Of a stretch of DNA of 64,000 nt, positions 32,128 through 44,850 are shown piece by piece. A program made the translations under genes and the position numbers. The number at the start of each line of letters is the position of its first letter. Positions within the stretch are counted from its first letter, which is position 1. The notes under the pieces were generated by a model. That model had not been told where the DNA came from. It did no database searches and worked only from the letters and a program-made list of their open reading frames with translations. Source of the stretch: Anadara kagoshimensis (lineage: Eukaryota; Mollusca; Bivalvia; Arcoida; Arcidae); NCBI GenBank assembly GCA_021292105.1, contig CM037865.1:24407928-24471927 (forward strand), in the 5' to 3' direction.

Positions 32128-33291
32128 ATGAGTACTCCTCTGGACAGTCGCTGTCCGAGTTATATAAGTACGACAGTCCGTAAATGCCAAATAGGTATCG
32201 ATATTGTAACGTGGCGCGTACGAATTGGTTCCTTCAATCAGCCGTCCGGTACTCGCCAGATAAAACTTCAAACTGGTGTCTATTGTCCATCGAGTGGTCC
32301 GAGCGATATACATTATAGAGTCCTAGTCACAATGGCATTTCTTGGTGTATTCCTAATATCGGGTATATTAATAGACCAAGCAGGGGTACTACATCAAATG
32401 AAAATACATATGGAGGCCCATGGCGGTCAGAACTTTCAAACTCATAAAGACATTGTTTACTATGTTCTATTGCGAGGTACATTAGACTCATCATTTGAAA
32501 TAAAAACTGAATTTAACTACTCACAGAGGATTCTGCTGTTGTCTGCAGACGTAGAATTAAATCCCGGACCATCTGCTATTGAAATTTTAACAGAAATCGG
32601 GTCCTTAAAAGATGTATTATTAACAGAGATCAGATCTCTCACAGATGATATCAAAGTTGTTAAAGAAACGTGTGCAAATTTGAATGAAATGGTTGTATCG
32701 TTAGAAAGTCGCCAAACAAATAACGAAGAGAATATATCAAATTTAAAAGATCAGATAAAGAACATGAAAGAAAATCATAGAATTCTAGTCTCGGATGTGG
32801 ATTGTTTATATGAAGAATGTGACTTGGAACCAATATATACTAAAATTGATCATCTTGAAATTCAAGTGGAGAAACTAGAAGCATATAGTCGAAGGGACAA
32901 CTTAAGAATATTCAGAATTCCAGAAGGTACAGAAACTAACAGCCAACAATGTAAGGATGTGATAATTCAGAAAGTGTTAAAAGTATCGGACAGAAACAGC
33001 AACTGGAACCACAGAGATATAATTCGAGCTCATCGAATTGGTGGATCACATGAAGGCACCACGAGGCCAGTAATGGTCAGGTTTGCACACTGGAGCGACA
33101 AAATGACAGTTGTGAACAACAGAGATAGTTTCAGGACAGAAGGAATAAGGGTGTCAGATGACCTTACATGGAAACAAAGAAATGCAATCAAAAAGGAGAG
33201 GAAACAAACTCAAAGTAATGGAGATAGAGTATTCAGAACAACAGTAAGAAGAGGACAAGATTCAGGACAGACAATGGACGGTAGTAGATAA
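32128..33291 (+). CDS. Retrotransposon ORF1 protein with 2A-like peptide
   Basis: 387 codons from the first ATG; the in-frame ATG at 32332 (cacaATGG) has a better context and gives about 319 aa. The N-terminal part from 32332 is hydrophobic (MAFLGVFLISGIL). At 32548-32571 it encodes DVELNPGP preceded by RILLLSA, the canonical 2A consensus D-V/I-E-x-N-P-G-P. It would make the ribosome skip between G and P and release an N-terminal peptide from the rest. Downstream lie a coiled coil (about residues 150-265) and an RRM-like segment with YSRRDNLRIFRIPEG, typical of the RNA-binding ORF1p of LINEs. The frame is intact while ORF2 is decayed. Confidence 0.85.
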   Translation: MSTPLDSRCPSYISTTVRKCQIGIDIVTWRVRIGSFNQPSGTRQIKLQTGVYCPSSGPSDIHYRVLVTMAFLGVFLISGILIDQAGVLHQMKIHMEAHGGQNFQTHKDIVYYVLLRGTLDSSFEIKTEFNYSQRILLLSADVELNPGPSAIEILTEIGSLKDVLLTEIRSLTDDIKVVKETCANLNEMVVSLESRQTNNEENISNLKDQIKNMKENHRILVSDVDCLYEECDLEPIYTKIDHLEIQVEKLEAYSRRDNLRIFRIPEGTETNSQQCKDVIIQKVLKVSDRNSNWNHRDIIRAHRIGGSHEGTTRPVMVRFAHWSDKMTVVNNRDSFRTEGIRVSDDLTWKQRNAIKKERKQTQSNGDRVFRTTVRRGQDSGQTMDGSR

Positions 33292-33342
33292 GGGTGTGGC
33301 CAGAACCCAAACAAATCATCCAAACAGGAATTGAATATTTAA

Positions 33343-36202
33343 GCATGGAATATCGAAGGTCTTATATCAAAACTGAACAATGGTGACTTATTGAACTTCA
33401 TTAAAACTTTTAAAATTATAGGTTTGACCGAAACGTGGATTGAACATGACGATTTCAATTTGAATAGTACATTTGATAACTATGATATATTTCTGTGTGA
33501 AGCCTCGCGTAAACAAGCTAAAGGTAGAGCAATGGGATGGGAGGCATTGTAGCTTTAATACACAGTTCTATCAAACGATTTGTCAAACGTCTTATACCGG
33601 AGTAAAAAATTGCGATTTATTTAAATTTTGATAAAAATTATTTCATACTGAAAAAGACGTTTAATAGCAATTGTTTATACCCAGAGACAAACTCTCCTTT
33701 TTATGATGGTATAATTGACAAAGGTATTAAATTACTGGAGGATGAGTTGTTGTCTGATGATATAAATCTTAATAATAAGCACTGTATCATTGGCGGTGAC
33801 TTTAATGCTCGTACTCGAACTGAAAAGGATTATTTTGTATATGAAGAATTCAACTCTTTTGAGATTGACACTTTTAGTGATTTTTTGTCCAGTATTTTTC
33901 AAAGGGCTCGGGTATCAGTTGACAGTAAGATAAATGCATTTGGTCAACAACTTTTAACATTTTGTAAAAACTATAATATACATATTGTGAACGGGCGCTG
34001 TTGGTCGGACAAAGACATTGGTGATTTTACATTTATTGGTCCAACCGGTAACAGCACTATTGATTATTTCATTGTTTCAGGTGACATATTTGATTCAGTC
34101 ACAGATATGACTATACATAGTAGATCGGAGTCATTTCATTTGCCAATTAGTATAAATATAATTAGTTCCATACTCCCACAAAAACACAGTACAGAGTGTG
34201 TCAAATATAAATAAAGATGGGATGTTGAAAATAATTTAGATCAAATGTAGATAAATGTGTACATAATGTTAATGACCAAATATATGACATGGTGTATCAA
34301 GATAATGTAAACGAGGCTGTTAGTATTTTTACAAACTGTTTAAAAGAAGCTGCTAATATTTTTCATACTAAGGTTGTAAATACAGTTTTTAACAGCCTCC
34401 GTGGTTCGACAAAGAATGCGTCGAGTTTTTAAAACAAAAATTACACGCATTATCTTTATTTAGAAACACTAAGTCTGAGAATCATCTACAAGATTTCGTT
34501 CAAAGGAGAAAACAATTTAAAAACATGTGTAGTTCAAAACAAACATCATTTTTTCGTCATATTTCAAACCAGCTTGATAAGTTTTGTAACTATTCAAAAC
34601 AATTCTGGTCCATTCTAAGAGGGCTTAATGGTACTGTAAATAGTATTTGTGATACTATTAGTTCTGATGAATGGTTCCAGTATTTTACAGATCTATACAC
34701 ATTGCCTGAAATGTCTCCCCCTATAGACGATACACAACAACATACAGAAGGTGATGTTATTACGGACATTGAATTTGACATTTTAAATAGTGAAATTACT
34801 TATGAGGAGATAATATCTTCTGTAAAAGATTTAAAATGTAACAAATCTGCAGGTCCAGATGATATGTTACCAGAATTTTTTGTTTATTCTTTTGATAGGT
34901 ATCTACCACTTTTAAAAGATTTGTTCAATAGGATTTTTAATTCAGGTGTTTTTCCAAGTATGTGGACTACATCTATTATTGTTCCAATACATAAAAAGGG
35001 GGCTAGAAATAAGCCAGAAAATTACAGAGGTATTTCTTTATTAAGTATTTTTGATAAAATTTTTACTAGAAAAAAGGATTACTCAGTGGAGTAGTATATT
35101 TGATAAGATATCAGATTTTCAAGGTGGTTTTAAGAAGGGTCATAGTACTGTTGACAATATTTTTGTATTACAAGCACTTATATAGAAACAGTTTTCTAAA
35201 AAAGGAAGAAAACTATATGTCGCTTTTATTGATTTTAAAAAAGATTTTGACTCTATTGAAAGAGAAAACCTATGGAATATATGTTCAATGAGAGGGCTTT
35301 CTGGTAGAATCTATATTTTATTGAAGTCAATGTATTAAGAAGTAACTGCATGTGTGAAAACAAAAAATGGTTTTACAGAATATTTTAATTGCACTCTAGG
35401 TCTGAGACAAGGTTGTGTATTAAGCCTGATATTATTCTCATTATTCATAGAAAACTTTACAAAATCTATTGTTAAATGTGATTTGAAAGGAGTGCAACTT
35501 TTTCCAGATGTTCTGCAAGTTTTAATTTTGCTTTTTGCAGATGATATCGCTCTAATATCTGACACAGTTAAAGGTCTTCAAAGTCAGTTAACACTATTGG
35601 AACAATATTGTGATAAGTGGAAACTGGAGGTAAATCCCAATAAAACCCAAGTTGTCGTGCTCAGACAGGGCAACATACGTAAAAACGCGAAATGGTTATT
35701 TAAAGGGAAATATTTAGCATGTGTAAATACTTATACCTATTTAGGATTACTATTTTCTTGTAAATTTTCATTGTATCATATGACCGAAAAATTGGCGGAA
35801 AAAGGAAAACGGGTTTTAACAGCAGTATTGTCAATGCTCTATAAGATCGAAGATTTAAAGTTTAAAACATTTTTTAAAATTTTTGATACAAAGGTGTGCC
35901 CAGTTTTGTTTTATGGTGACGAAATATGGGGTTTTCAGTCATATCCTTCTATAGAAAGTGTTCAGATATATGCATGTAAAAGATTTCTAATTACATCTTT
36001 ACGCTCATGTAATCTAGCAGTATTAGCAGAATGTGGAAGGTATCCATTGTATATTTTAACAGTTAAACGTCTTTTTAGATATTGGGGGAAAATTCTTTCC
36101 ATGTCAGATGATAGAATTGTCAAAAAAGCGTATAATATGTTAGTTTTTTACGATCAACTAGGTTATATAAACTGGTCATCAAAGGTTAAAAAAATTATGT
36201 GA
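33343..36202 (+). pseudogene. Retrotransposon ORF2 (endonuclease and reverse transcriptase), broken
   Basis: The APE-like endonuclease starts WNIEGL and includes GLTETW, GGDFNAR and TIDYFIVS. The reverse transcriptase includes KCNKSAGPDD, PIHKKG, NYRGISLL, LRQGCVLS and FADD (35534-35545). Stops or frameshifts occur near 33340, 33540, 33602, 34214, 35090-35350 and 36202. The element cannot make a working enzyme as assembled. Parts of the C-terminus remain readable to about 36720. Confidence 0.85.
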
Positions 36203-36832
36203 GATTGTGGATTTAATTTTATATGGAAATATCAAAATATTATAAATATTGAGTATTATATTGATGACATTATACAAAGGTTAAAAGATATATATTTGCA
36301 AGAGTAGAGAAAAATATAGAAAACACTTTAAAATTATCATTTTACAAATTGTTCAAAACCAATTTTTGTCAAGAACGTTATCTAGAAATTTTTAACTTAA
36401 AGAAATACCGTAAAATCATAACAAATTTCCGTATTAGTTCCCATGATTTAATGATCGAAAAGGTAAAATATAAAAAAAATTGTAAAACAAAACAGAATTT
36501 GTAAGTTTTGTAACCTGGGATTAATTGAAGATGAATATCATTTTTTATTTATTTGTACATTTTACGAGGAAATAAGACATCAATTTATACCAAAACTATT
36601 TTTCAATCCCCAAATGTTCATAAATTTGTTATTCTCTTGTCATCCAAAACATTGTCAAATATACAAGCAGTGGGAAATTTTCTATATCATGCATTTCAAA
36701 AACGAAAATTGTATATAAAACACAATAACATTGTAATATAGCTTTCATGGCAGAAATGTAATGTATATACTATGTAACTATGTAACTACTATATGGGGTT
36801 GTGGCCTTACAAATGAAGATATATATATATAT

Positions 36833-38424
36833 ATAAATCTTATCTGGTGACACTTTTGCTAGAATTATAAAACATACTGTTTTGTTGGATGGATTCACAC
36901 ACTTATATAAACAAATATCCCTGTCTATATACATGTATGTCAAAATAAAAGACTTTGAAAACTGGCAAATTAAGATTGACATGGAAAGTGAGTTTGGGTG
37001 CTGCCTCGGAAGGGGCAAGCCCCTCCTGACAGACTTAAAAACTTTGAACAAATTTTAGAATAGAAGGAACATAGAGTATGAGAAATTTGAAATATCTAGC
37101 ATAGTTTTAAATACACCTAGGCGTGCAATTTCTGTAAGTCAACAATTTATTTATTAGCATTTTGCTTCAATTATCAATTTTAAGCTCCACAACCTCTGCT
37201 GGTTACGTGAAATAAATTGCAAAAAAAACCTTGTCAAATAAGACCACTAAAATTGTCGTTTTACAAGTATTAAGCCATCATCATCATGCTTGCTCAAACA
37301 GTTTCAATGATTGCTTTATCAATAAAATACATTCATGTTTAAGACTTCAGTCCACTAGAATTATCCCCTTTTAACCGTAATCAACACAGCGAAAGGGATA
37401 AAATGAATATTTCTGCAATATGCACTCCCCTGGCATTGAATCTGCTGGGGTATTTTTCCCGAGGATATCAGTAGGCAACAATTCTGTATTATTGTCAGAA
37501 ATATAATATTGTCTAAATTTGCTGATTTTAAACTTCTCAAAAACGTCCTCATGCAAATTTTTTTCCTAGCTTAATTTGGTAAAATATATTTTGGCCCTAT
37601 GTGTATCTTTTCAACATCTTGAAAAAAATTGGTTTCGTAATTTTGCTACGAACACAATATTCCGAAACGGCCGTCTGGTGCTGTAAAATAAAAACTTGTG
37701 TAACTTATAATTAACAAACTCTGTCATCAAGTACCGGGTATGGGTGGAACTAAGAAGATTTTTTCTTTAATTTATGCCAAGATTTCCCAGAAAACTAAAA
37801 TTTAGAGCAGATAAAACATTTTATATCTTTTTGTTTTGTTCCAAAAGCATGATTTTGTAAGTAATGTCTGAGGAGCGACAGTGATTATTGATCATTCTGA
37901 ACAGCTGAACCGTTGAAATCAAGATAATTTGCCACTGCCCTTTGCATATGAAATAAACATCATATTGTGATCAGTGTATAGGTAGGGTTAAATTTCTGTA
38001 ATTTCACTTTTAGTAATGGTATTTCAATATAAGTATAACCTTTAGACTTCGATGTCAAACACCTTTTAGATAAAACAGGTGTTCTAACCTCCGTAACACA
38101 ACTTCTAAATGTTCAAACGAACTGACAAACATCTTATTGTAGGACCTGTCCAGGGAAGCTGTTACAACTCTTAATAAAGTCCAATGCCTAATGAAATCAG
38201 CGTTTAAATCACGACTAATGAAATTCGGACGACGCCTAATGAAGTCAACAGAATGAGGTTCCAGACGAAACATCTTCCATGATGTTTCAAAATATAATCA
38301 CTTTCGAAATTGTATGGCTGCACGACTCAACTGTAGATCTATAGCACAACACGCTTTTAACCACATGCAGTATATATGCATCCTTACACATAGTATGTAA
38401 TATCAAGAAGAATTCTCGTCTGGA
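36833..38424. other. Right part of duplication unit 1 and spacer to unit 2
   Basis: 36860-37911 matches 46188-47027. 37912-38424 is spacer with several copies of a tcattaggcgtt-type motif and no gene. Confidence 0.5.
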
Positions 38425-38589
38425 GCCTCAATCATTGGACCTCATTAGCCATTGTAGACTTTATTAGGCGTTGGAATTCAGTAGGAGTTGCAACACCGCG
38501 AACTTTAGACCACAAAGTCGCCGAGACTCCTAACTAGTTTTCTATATTTCTATATACTGCTAGTACAACTAAGAACAAGAACAATATAT

Positions 38590-39140
38590 ACAAACAAACG
38601 AATACATAAACATTTTCGCGTGCATGTTATTTTCTAGAAATTCGCAAGACATTCATAAAAAATCGCGAAAATAATATGCACGAAAATAAATTTGATCGAA
38701 TAAATATGAATGGACAGTTCTCAATTGCTACGGTATAAATATATATAAATCACGAAAACACTGTCAGAAAATAATAACGTGTACCGGAAGTTACAGTAAC
38801 TGTTCGGAACAGATTGTGGTTTTTTTCTTGGGGTAATTCTAAAGCAAGGAAAAAATGGAAAGAAATAGTTTTATTCACATTTGTTCAGGTATAATAACTT
38901 AAATCAATAAAACTTAATAATTAATACTTTATTGTAAAACACAGTTCACAGGTGAGTACAGGTGGAGTTGTACATGACGAGAGAACAGGCAATTTTACGT
39001 ACATACCTAAAACCTTTACATGAGGAGCTCACGATGGGATCGGGCTCACAACGGGATGTCGCGAAAATTTCATGCCGCGAAAGGACTTTGATACAAATAT
39101 CGCGAAAATATCATGCCGCGAAAAAAAAGTGTTTTACAGT
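38590..39140. repeat. Insertion specific to unit 2, rich in cgcgaaaat motifs
   Basis: The unit 1 equivalent (about 24095-24120) joins directly. The insertion has cgcgaaaata/tattttcgcg-type motifs and ends ...tgttttacagta, like termini of common invertebrate MITEs. Its exact ends are uncertain. Confidence 0.45.
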
Positions 39141-39294
39141 ATAAAGATTATCTTAGACGATTGAAGATTCAATGGGTTTCGTCAATGAACCACTTAGTAC
39201 CCCATTACGTTTTTGTGGAACAATCATTTCCATTGAAGAAGGAATCTCTTCAGTTCACGTTTTCTAATAAAAGTTATTTTACTGTAGGGAATTT

Positions 39295-41275
39295 TGGTGT
39301 AAACTTTTTCCAAAATTTCAAACGTTCCACGCAAATATTGAAGGACATTGATCACATTGGTGAACTTGATATGGAATTGGTTTACGGGGTTTAAAGTCAA
39401 AATGCCGTATCGCACAGTGTTGTTACTAATATTGATAAAGCAATCTAAATTTTAAGTGTTGTTATTATTTGATTGAAGTAGATTTACACACATTTATCTC
39501 AATTTGCGAGTTTTCAATTTTTTATTATATTTTTGGGATTGTGGTTTTGGTAATTGACCGGCGCGGTATGTTAGTGTTTGTGTAGGGTATTAAGTAGATA
39601 GAATTGGCAAAGCTTTGAGGAGTTTATACAGAAAAAAGTTTTTTGTATCTCGTACAAAGTTTTTTATTATTAAAAAGCAGATGCAAAAACAATAAATTGG
39701 TGTAGGTTTTGTACAAATAAATTAGCGCCGTGACTTGTTACAAAAACTTTTGACCTTTGAAGTTATCGTTATAGTGCAGGAACAAGTTAATAACAAAATA
39801 TTGATTTCAAAACGAGAATCTATAACTTACTGAACACATGTGATGCATCAAAACAAGTTCATCTTACATAAGTGTTTGGAAAGTATTGTTAGGAGATAAG
39901 TGAACAAAACGAGGTATGAGTATCATGAATTCTGTTGGAATTTTTCACCCCATGAATAAAACCCCGTTAACAGTATGTAATCATTGACAAAATTTTGAGA
40001 ATCTTATGAACCACTATACATTTAAATAGCCTCTGATTACAGGCTGTTTTACTGAAACACATGGGCTGTCATGGATTAGTGGTATAAGATTCGTATAAAT
40101 CCTAATGTTTTTTTAAACATCATTTTGACCGACCAGTTAAGGTATACACAACTCTAATAAGACCATGAAAATTATCACAACAATCTTTTCAAAATAATCA
40201 AGTTTCAGATTTGGCAAGAGACCAAGGATTAATTTAGATATTTTGAATTTTTATAACTTTTTATATTCAAAATACCCTATTCCAGGGCAAAGGCGCATTA
40301 AATCGTCCAAATAAAGCATCGTTTGTTAAGTCTTGTATATCAGTACGTCTGTAACATTATTGGGTGTCAAAATGTCTAAATTTCCATTAGTGTTCACATT
40401 AATCTTCAAACATCCTGGCTCACCACTTGGTTTGACACTTGTTGATTTGAGTGACCTGGTTGGCTTTGTGCTAGTATAATAAACTAACTGGTCTTTGCAT
40501 GTGCAATGGCGGTACTGCATACTAGAATACTGAAGATTACCACACTTGTGCACTATTACAAAGTAGATCAGATATAGGTCCACAAACACAAATACCACAT
40601 CACTTATTTAGATTAATGCTTCCAATCAGTACAAAAAAGGTTTCATTATGGATACCTGAAAAATTGCTGGTTAGAAGTTAAGCGACAGCCAAAAGCCAAT
40701 TTGACTATAAACCTGGAACATTTTGGTACCAATCCAAGCAATTACTGTTGTAGTATTACAGTTAAGTTGAATACTGCAGTTACTGAGAAATCATATATTT
40801 TCATGGTGTCCCAATTTTTGGAATTTTTTTGGATACACTGACCCATTAAATTACATGTCAACGAATAAGTATATGTTATAATAAACTTACAATAAACGGA
40901 ATCATAAACTAAGAATTAACTTCGCCCCTTTATAATGCAAAAATTTGACTAAACAACCGGTGGTGATGAATAGAAGTTTTACTGTATGTTTATTTTGGCT
41001 CACATGAAGACAACTGAGGCGTTTCAATCATCTTTGTTAATATATATTTATGTAATGTTAATTGTTACGTGCAGAAACATTTTTATTTTGTGTTTTGATA
41101 CTTTAAGCTGTCCAAGTTAACAATGGACTTATTATAGTTACGTTAGAAAAGTCCAACACAGAAAGTCAAATTTTCAGATAAGAGTAATTAATCAGAAAAA
41201 AATTACATAAACGTTAAAACTTTTTACATTAAAATCAATATTTTGTGCCATAAAGATCTGAAAGATCAGTAAACA
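39295..41275. other. Non-coding part of unit 2
   Basis: 39295-40365 has no counterpart in unit 1 at this position and no recognised gene. 40366-41275 matches 24290-25556, with SINE-like traces (ctgaaaaattgctgg, agaagttaagcgac) near 40660. Confidence 0.45.
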
Positions 41276-41955
41276 CTGCCATCCATTAATTATTATGTTT
41301 AAAACTGGCCATATCATTACGGACGGAATATCTTCATAAATTGCATTATTTAAATCATGGTGATATAGTTGAATGCGTTTCATTAGGAATAGTGTTTTAT
41401 AATAAAATATATTTTTTTCACATTTTGATATCATTTCTCTTTTTTTAAAGATTCCACAGTGATTGATTTCGAGGAAAACAACTTTTGTGGATACATTTAG
41501 ATTATAGAGATATCACATCAAAACACTGATATTTCTACTCAAAAACTATCGAATTTCATCTTAAGTGATTATTTTGACATGATTATACTATAAACCTTTT
41601 GTATGGTACATCATAGCTCTGGTCATACTACTAGTATATTATTATTCTCCATTTGCATGTATATACAAATTGTTAAATATTATATACAATAATGAACTAA
41701 TTAATACAAGATGAAAATATAACACTGGAAAATTATGTAAATTAGAAGAGAACAATAAAAGCTACTGTAAACCGCTTTATATTGGCGCATTCTTATTTTA
41801 GCGATTGATGAATGGTAAACATATTAGCGCAGTTTAGTTTTAGCATAAGCGATTCCAGTCTGGGCTGTTTAATACCTCTTTATATTACCGCATTTTCTTG
41901 CCAAAAACCCGCACCTTTTGGCCAAAAAATTGAGAAGGGGTGCCAGTATTTATAA
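41276..41955. repeat. Truncated CACTGCC MITE and unit-2-specific insertion
   Basis: 41276-41610 is the MITE without its right end, joined directly to sequence equivalent to unit 1 at 27286. 41765-41955 is an insertion beginning ctgtaaaccgctttatattggcgc in a place that is continuous in unit 1. Confidence 0.5.
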
Positions 41956-42717
41956 TAAAACCTTGACTTACAAATAAAATGCCTTTAAACCAAAGTTATG
42001 GATTGGCTTATTTTAGGGTTTCATAGTCAAGCCACAGTCCACCAGCATTGTATTTCCTAGAGTGTATATTCTATATTGTCTTGTGCATCCTGGTGCTTAA
42101 TAATTACCAATAAAATGTTATAAGTTACACTTGGAATTGACTAAAAACCAGTGATTGGAACTGGATGATTTTTCATAATCAATGATAGGAACTGATTTAA
42201 TTAGTAATTGATAATCAGAAATAATCGAGGTTGTAACAGAAAGTGAACAAAATATGTAATTCAGATGATTTTGAACTGAGATTTTCCATTTTCCATTAAA
42301 TTTAATTTCTAGTTATTTGAATGTTGTTTCATGTATACATACGTTTGACACAAATAAAATAAGTCATATCATGCATCTATTCATAGATCCTCAAACTGGA
42401 GTAACCCGCCACCAAGCAGGGCAGAGACAATAATGTTTTGGTATTCCTTGTTTTCAAGAAACAGATCATGGGAAGCTTGAAATATGGTCATAATCGAGCG
42501 ATTATCATTTGTAACCGACATCTGCTCATCACTACTTACAGCATGCTGAGAAATAGATAGTTTTTTATATTTGTTATATGTTTTCTTTATTTTATTGACA
42601 CCAGGTTAATTATTAACCTAGACAGCTAACCAACGACCTAAATAGAATGTTAAATTTATGTTGTATTTAAAACCAATGGTAAGCACTATCATGTCGTCTT
42701 GATGGATAGTCTGATGT

Positions 42718-44655
42718 TCAAAATAAATTTACAAGAAATACTTGTCTATTGTCACAACCAACCCATAATCTGTTAGTTTTATCTGTAGCTAGAGCCATTG
42801 GTTCTTTTGATACTTGTGGTTGATCGAGTATGAATTGTATGAAGTTGCCGTCTTTGTCTAGTAAGTGTATTGTATTATTGTAAGCATCAGCTACAAGGAT
42901 CTGCCCATTCTGGCTACAGATGGTGTCAGATGGTCTGAACTTTCTGGCGATCTTCATCCGATTCGGTCCTGTGTATTTGAACCTGAATTTTCCATTCCTG
43001 TCTACAACTATGATATAACTCCAGTAACATAACATCACAATGTCCTGGTTAACATTTTCTGTAATCCGGTATGGTGTACCAAGATCTTTATCTATTGTTG
43101 TCTTGTCTATAAACTGTGATGTTTGTCCCTGTGATGACAGCCTAGTTACTCTGCGAACATCTCCAAAAAGCTCCAAACCAACAAGTATATCTCCATTCTT
43201 TGTAACATGTATACCATACGTCCTATATGGTGATAGATCAGCAAATGTATCTATATCACCTGATTTAGATATTCGCTTTATGTGATGTCCCAAAAGTTCT
43301 GTTACCAATAGATCACTTCCTGTTGTTGTATCCATGTCCCATATTGTAAAGTCTGGTCTGAGTGACTTTATTTGTTTGCCTTGATCATTGACAAGTTCCA
43401 GATATTGATTACTTTCGCCTAGAAATTCTGACCCTGTAAACAACCACGCTTCATTATGATTTAACATTTTGAGTCTCCTTATGTTAGTTTTCCATTTAAA
43501 TAAGGAAACAATGTTTCCTTTTATAATTCTGGAATCCTGTACTTTGAATTGATCTGTTGGAGGTTTCTCTGGAAATTTTTCCAATGAATCCACACAATTT
43601 TTCCTTATTTTAGGTATTGTCGCTTTTTCGTTTCCACAAGGACCGCCTTCAGTACTTGCACTTAATTTTGGCCGCATCGATGTTTCTGATTCATTTGAGG
43701 AATCTACTGGACTCTGGTTTTGTTTAAATGCTTCTGCCTTGCCTGTTGATACATTAGGGTCTGCCTGACTCTGATTCTGTTTCTCTCCTGCTTGATCATG
43801 TTTACATTCTTCTGTCCTTATATTTACTTCAAACATGAGTTGTCCAACAATTTTCTTCAGGTCGTTGTCAATATCTTGACCTATTTGGAATTTTGGAATT
43901 TGTATTGCTGGTTGTACATTTATCTCTGAACTTCTTTTGGTTAGTTGTGTCAATGAATCCTTGATGCCGGCAGCTTTGACAATCATGTCAACATCGCTGA
44001 AGTTTCTTACTCTTTGTTCTTCTTCATTCAGCTGCTTCTTTAAAATTGTCAATTCTAAATCAATTCTTTCTTTTGTTTCCTTTAAACATGTTTCATCCGC
44101 TGTTGCCTGTTGTACGGATTCATCTCTCAATTTGTTTATGATCTGATCTACAGCTAATTTTATGTCTTCCCCTCTGGCTGTTATACTTTTCAACAGTGTT
44201 TCCTTATCTTGGCGGTAGTTCTCCTGTATCTCGGTTATGGCTACAGCAGACATGTCTAACTTTGGAATTTGATTGGTTTTTATCTGCTCAAAAATGTTTT
44301 CAAGTTGTGTTTTGGTTTCCTTGGCAATATCCTCCATCATTTTATATTCATGTAGCTTATGGATTTCTGTAATACACCGCAAACACACTAGAGAATCACA
44401 TGTTGTACAATACATCTGAAAGGCTTCGCTTTCATGATTGGGACAAAATATGGAAGAACTTTGCTTTTCCTCGGTAACATTAGCTAGTTCAGTGACTTTA
44501 TGGTTTCTGGAGGCCTTACTCCTGAGGTGGTGTATTTTACATTGGTTACACAGTGTTTCTGGACAACTTTGACATCTCCATATGACGTCTTTATAAGTGT
44601 TACAAATATCACAGGGTATATTTTCAAGCATCTCTTGAGCTGCTCCAGTGGCCAT
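42718..44655 (-). CDS. B-box/coiled-coil/NHL-like protein (TRIM-like, RING-less), copy 2
   Basis: 645 aa, a close paralogue of the 28275-30179 gene, with all zinc-ligand residues of both B-boxes conserved (CDICNTYKDVIWRCQSC; CPNHESEAFQMYC). The coiled coil and NHL-like C-terminus align throughout (for example GQILVADAYNNTIHLLDKDG). The main differences are in the linker at about 300-390, where this copy has extra Ser/Lys/Pro-rich residues. Expressed on minus, away from the 48-kb side, towards unit 1. Intact ORF, so probably functional. Role unknown; may be cytosolic. Confidence 0.88.
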   Translation of the reverse strand: MATGAAQEMLENIPCDICNTYKDVIWRCQSCPETLCNQCKIHHLRSKASRNHKVTELANVTEEKQSSSIFCPNHESEAFQMYCTTCDSLVCLRCITEIHKLHEYKMMEDIAKETKTQLENIFEQIKTNQIPKLDMSAVAITEIQENYRQDKETLLKSITARGEDIKLAVDQIINKLRDESVQQATADETCLKETKERIDLELTILKKQLNEEEQRVRNFSDVDMIVKAAGIKDSLTQLTKRSSEINVQPAIQIPKFQIGQDIDNDLKKIVGQLMFEVNIRTEECKHDQAGEKQNQSQADPNVSTGKAEAFKQNQSPVDSSNESETSMRPKLSASTEGGPCGNEKATIPKIRKNCVDSLEKFPEKPPTDQFKVQDSRIIKGNIVSLFKWKTNIRRLKMLNHNEAWLFTGSEFLGESNQYLELVNDQGKQIKSLRPDFTIWDMDTTTGSDLLVTELLGHHIKRISKSGDIDTFADLSPYRTYGIHVTKNGDILVGLELFGDVRRVTRLSSQGQTSQFIDKTTIDKDLGTPYRITENVNQDIVMLCYWSYIIVVDRNGKFRFKYTGPNRMKIARKFRPSDTICSQNGQILVADAYNNTIHLLDKDGNFIQFILDQPQVSKEPMALATDKTNRLWVGCDNRQVFLVNLF

Positions 44656-44719
44656 GTTTTATTGCTCATTGTACTAAGTTAGTATAACTACGGTAATTTT
44701 GGCATAATGACTGAAATTC

Positions 44720-44850
44720 CTAGAAAAAAAATGAAATATAACGATAAAAATTAAATCGTAATACTATTAAACGTTTAACAAACTAAAGAATTTATTTGAT
44801 GAGATCAATCCTTCTCATAGAGAGGCCTCAGAATTTAAAACCAAACATAC
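44720..44850 (-). other. 5'-UTR intron of TRIM-like gene 2
   Basis: On minus the donor is gaaag|gtatgt and the acceptor ttttctag|gaat, 131 bp, in the same position as in gene 1. Confidence 0.6.

Larger units (their letters stand above)
31799..36832 (+). mobile_element. Non-LTR retrotransposon (APE type, CR1/L2/jockey-like) with 2A-like motif in ORF1
   Basis: The boundaries come from comparison with unit 2, where the flanks (aaatattaca and tggcgatgatattgc) are joined. ORF1 is intact; ORF2 is broken into an endonuclease region, an RT palm with FADD, and a C-terminal CxxC...H...C zinc motif (CKFCNLGLIEDEYHFLFIC, in the 36.5-kb region). The 3' end has gggttgtggccttacaaatg followed by an (AT)n tail. 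A diverged target-site duplication (ataaatatta / ataaatctta) is possible. The clade cannot be fixed by eye. Confidence 0.85.
23945..37911. repeat. Tandem segmental duplication, unit 1
   Basis: It matches 38425-47027 in order: the attgaacttcattaggcg block, a block near 24300-25550, the TRIM-like gene, its 5' region, the MITEs, and the tail block at 36860-37911. Unit 1 additionally carries the non-LTR element at 31799-36832. Confidence 0.85.

Noticed and set aside
31987..32313. 108-codon minus-strand ORF
   Set aside because: It lies antisense to the 5' region and ORF1 start of the retrotransposon and has no motif of its own.
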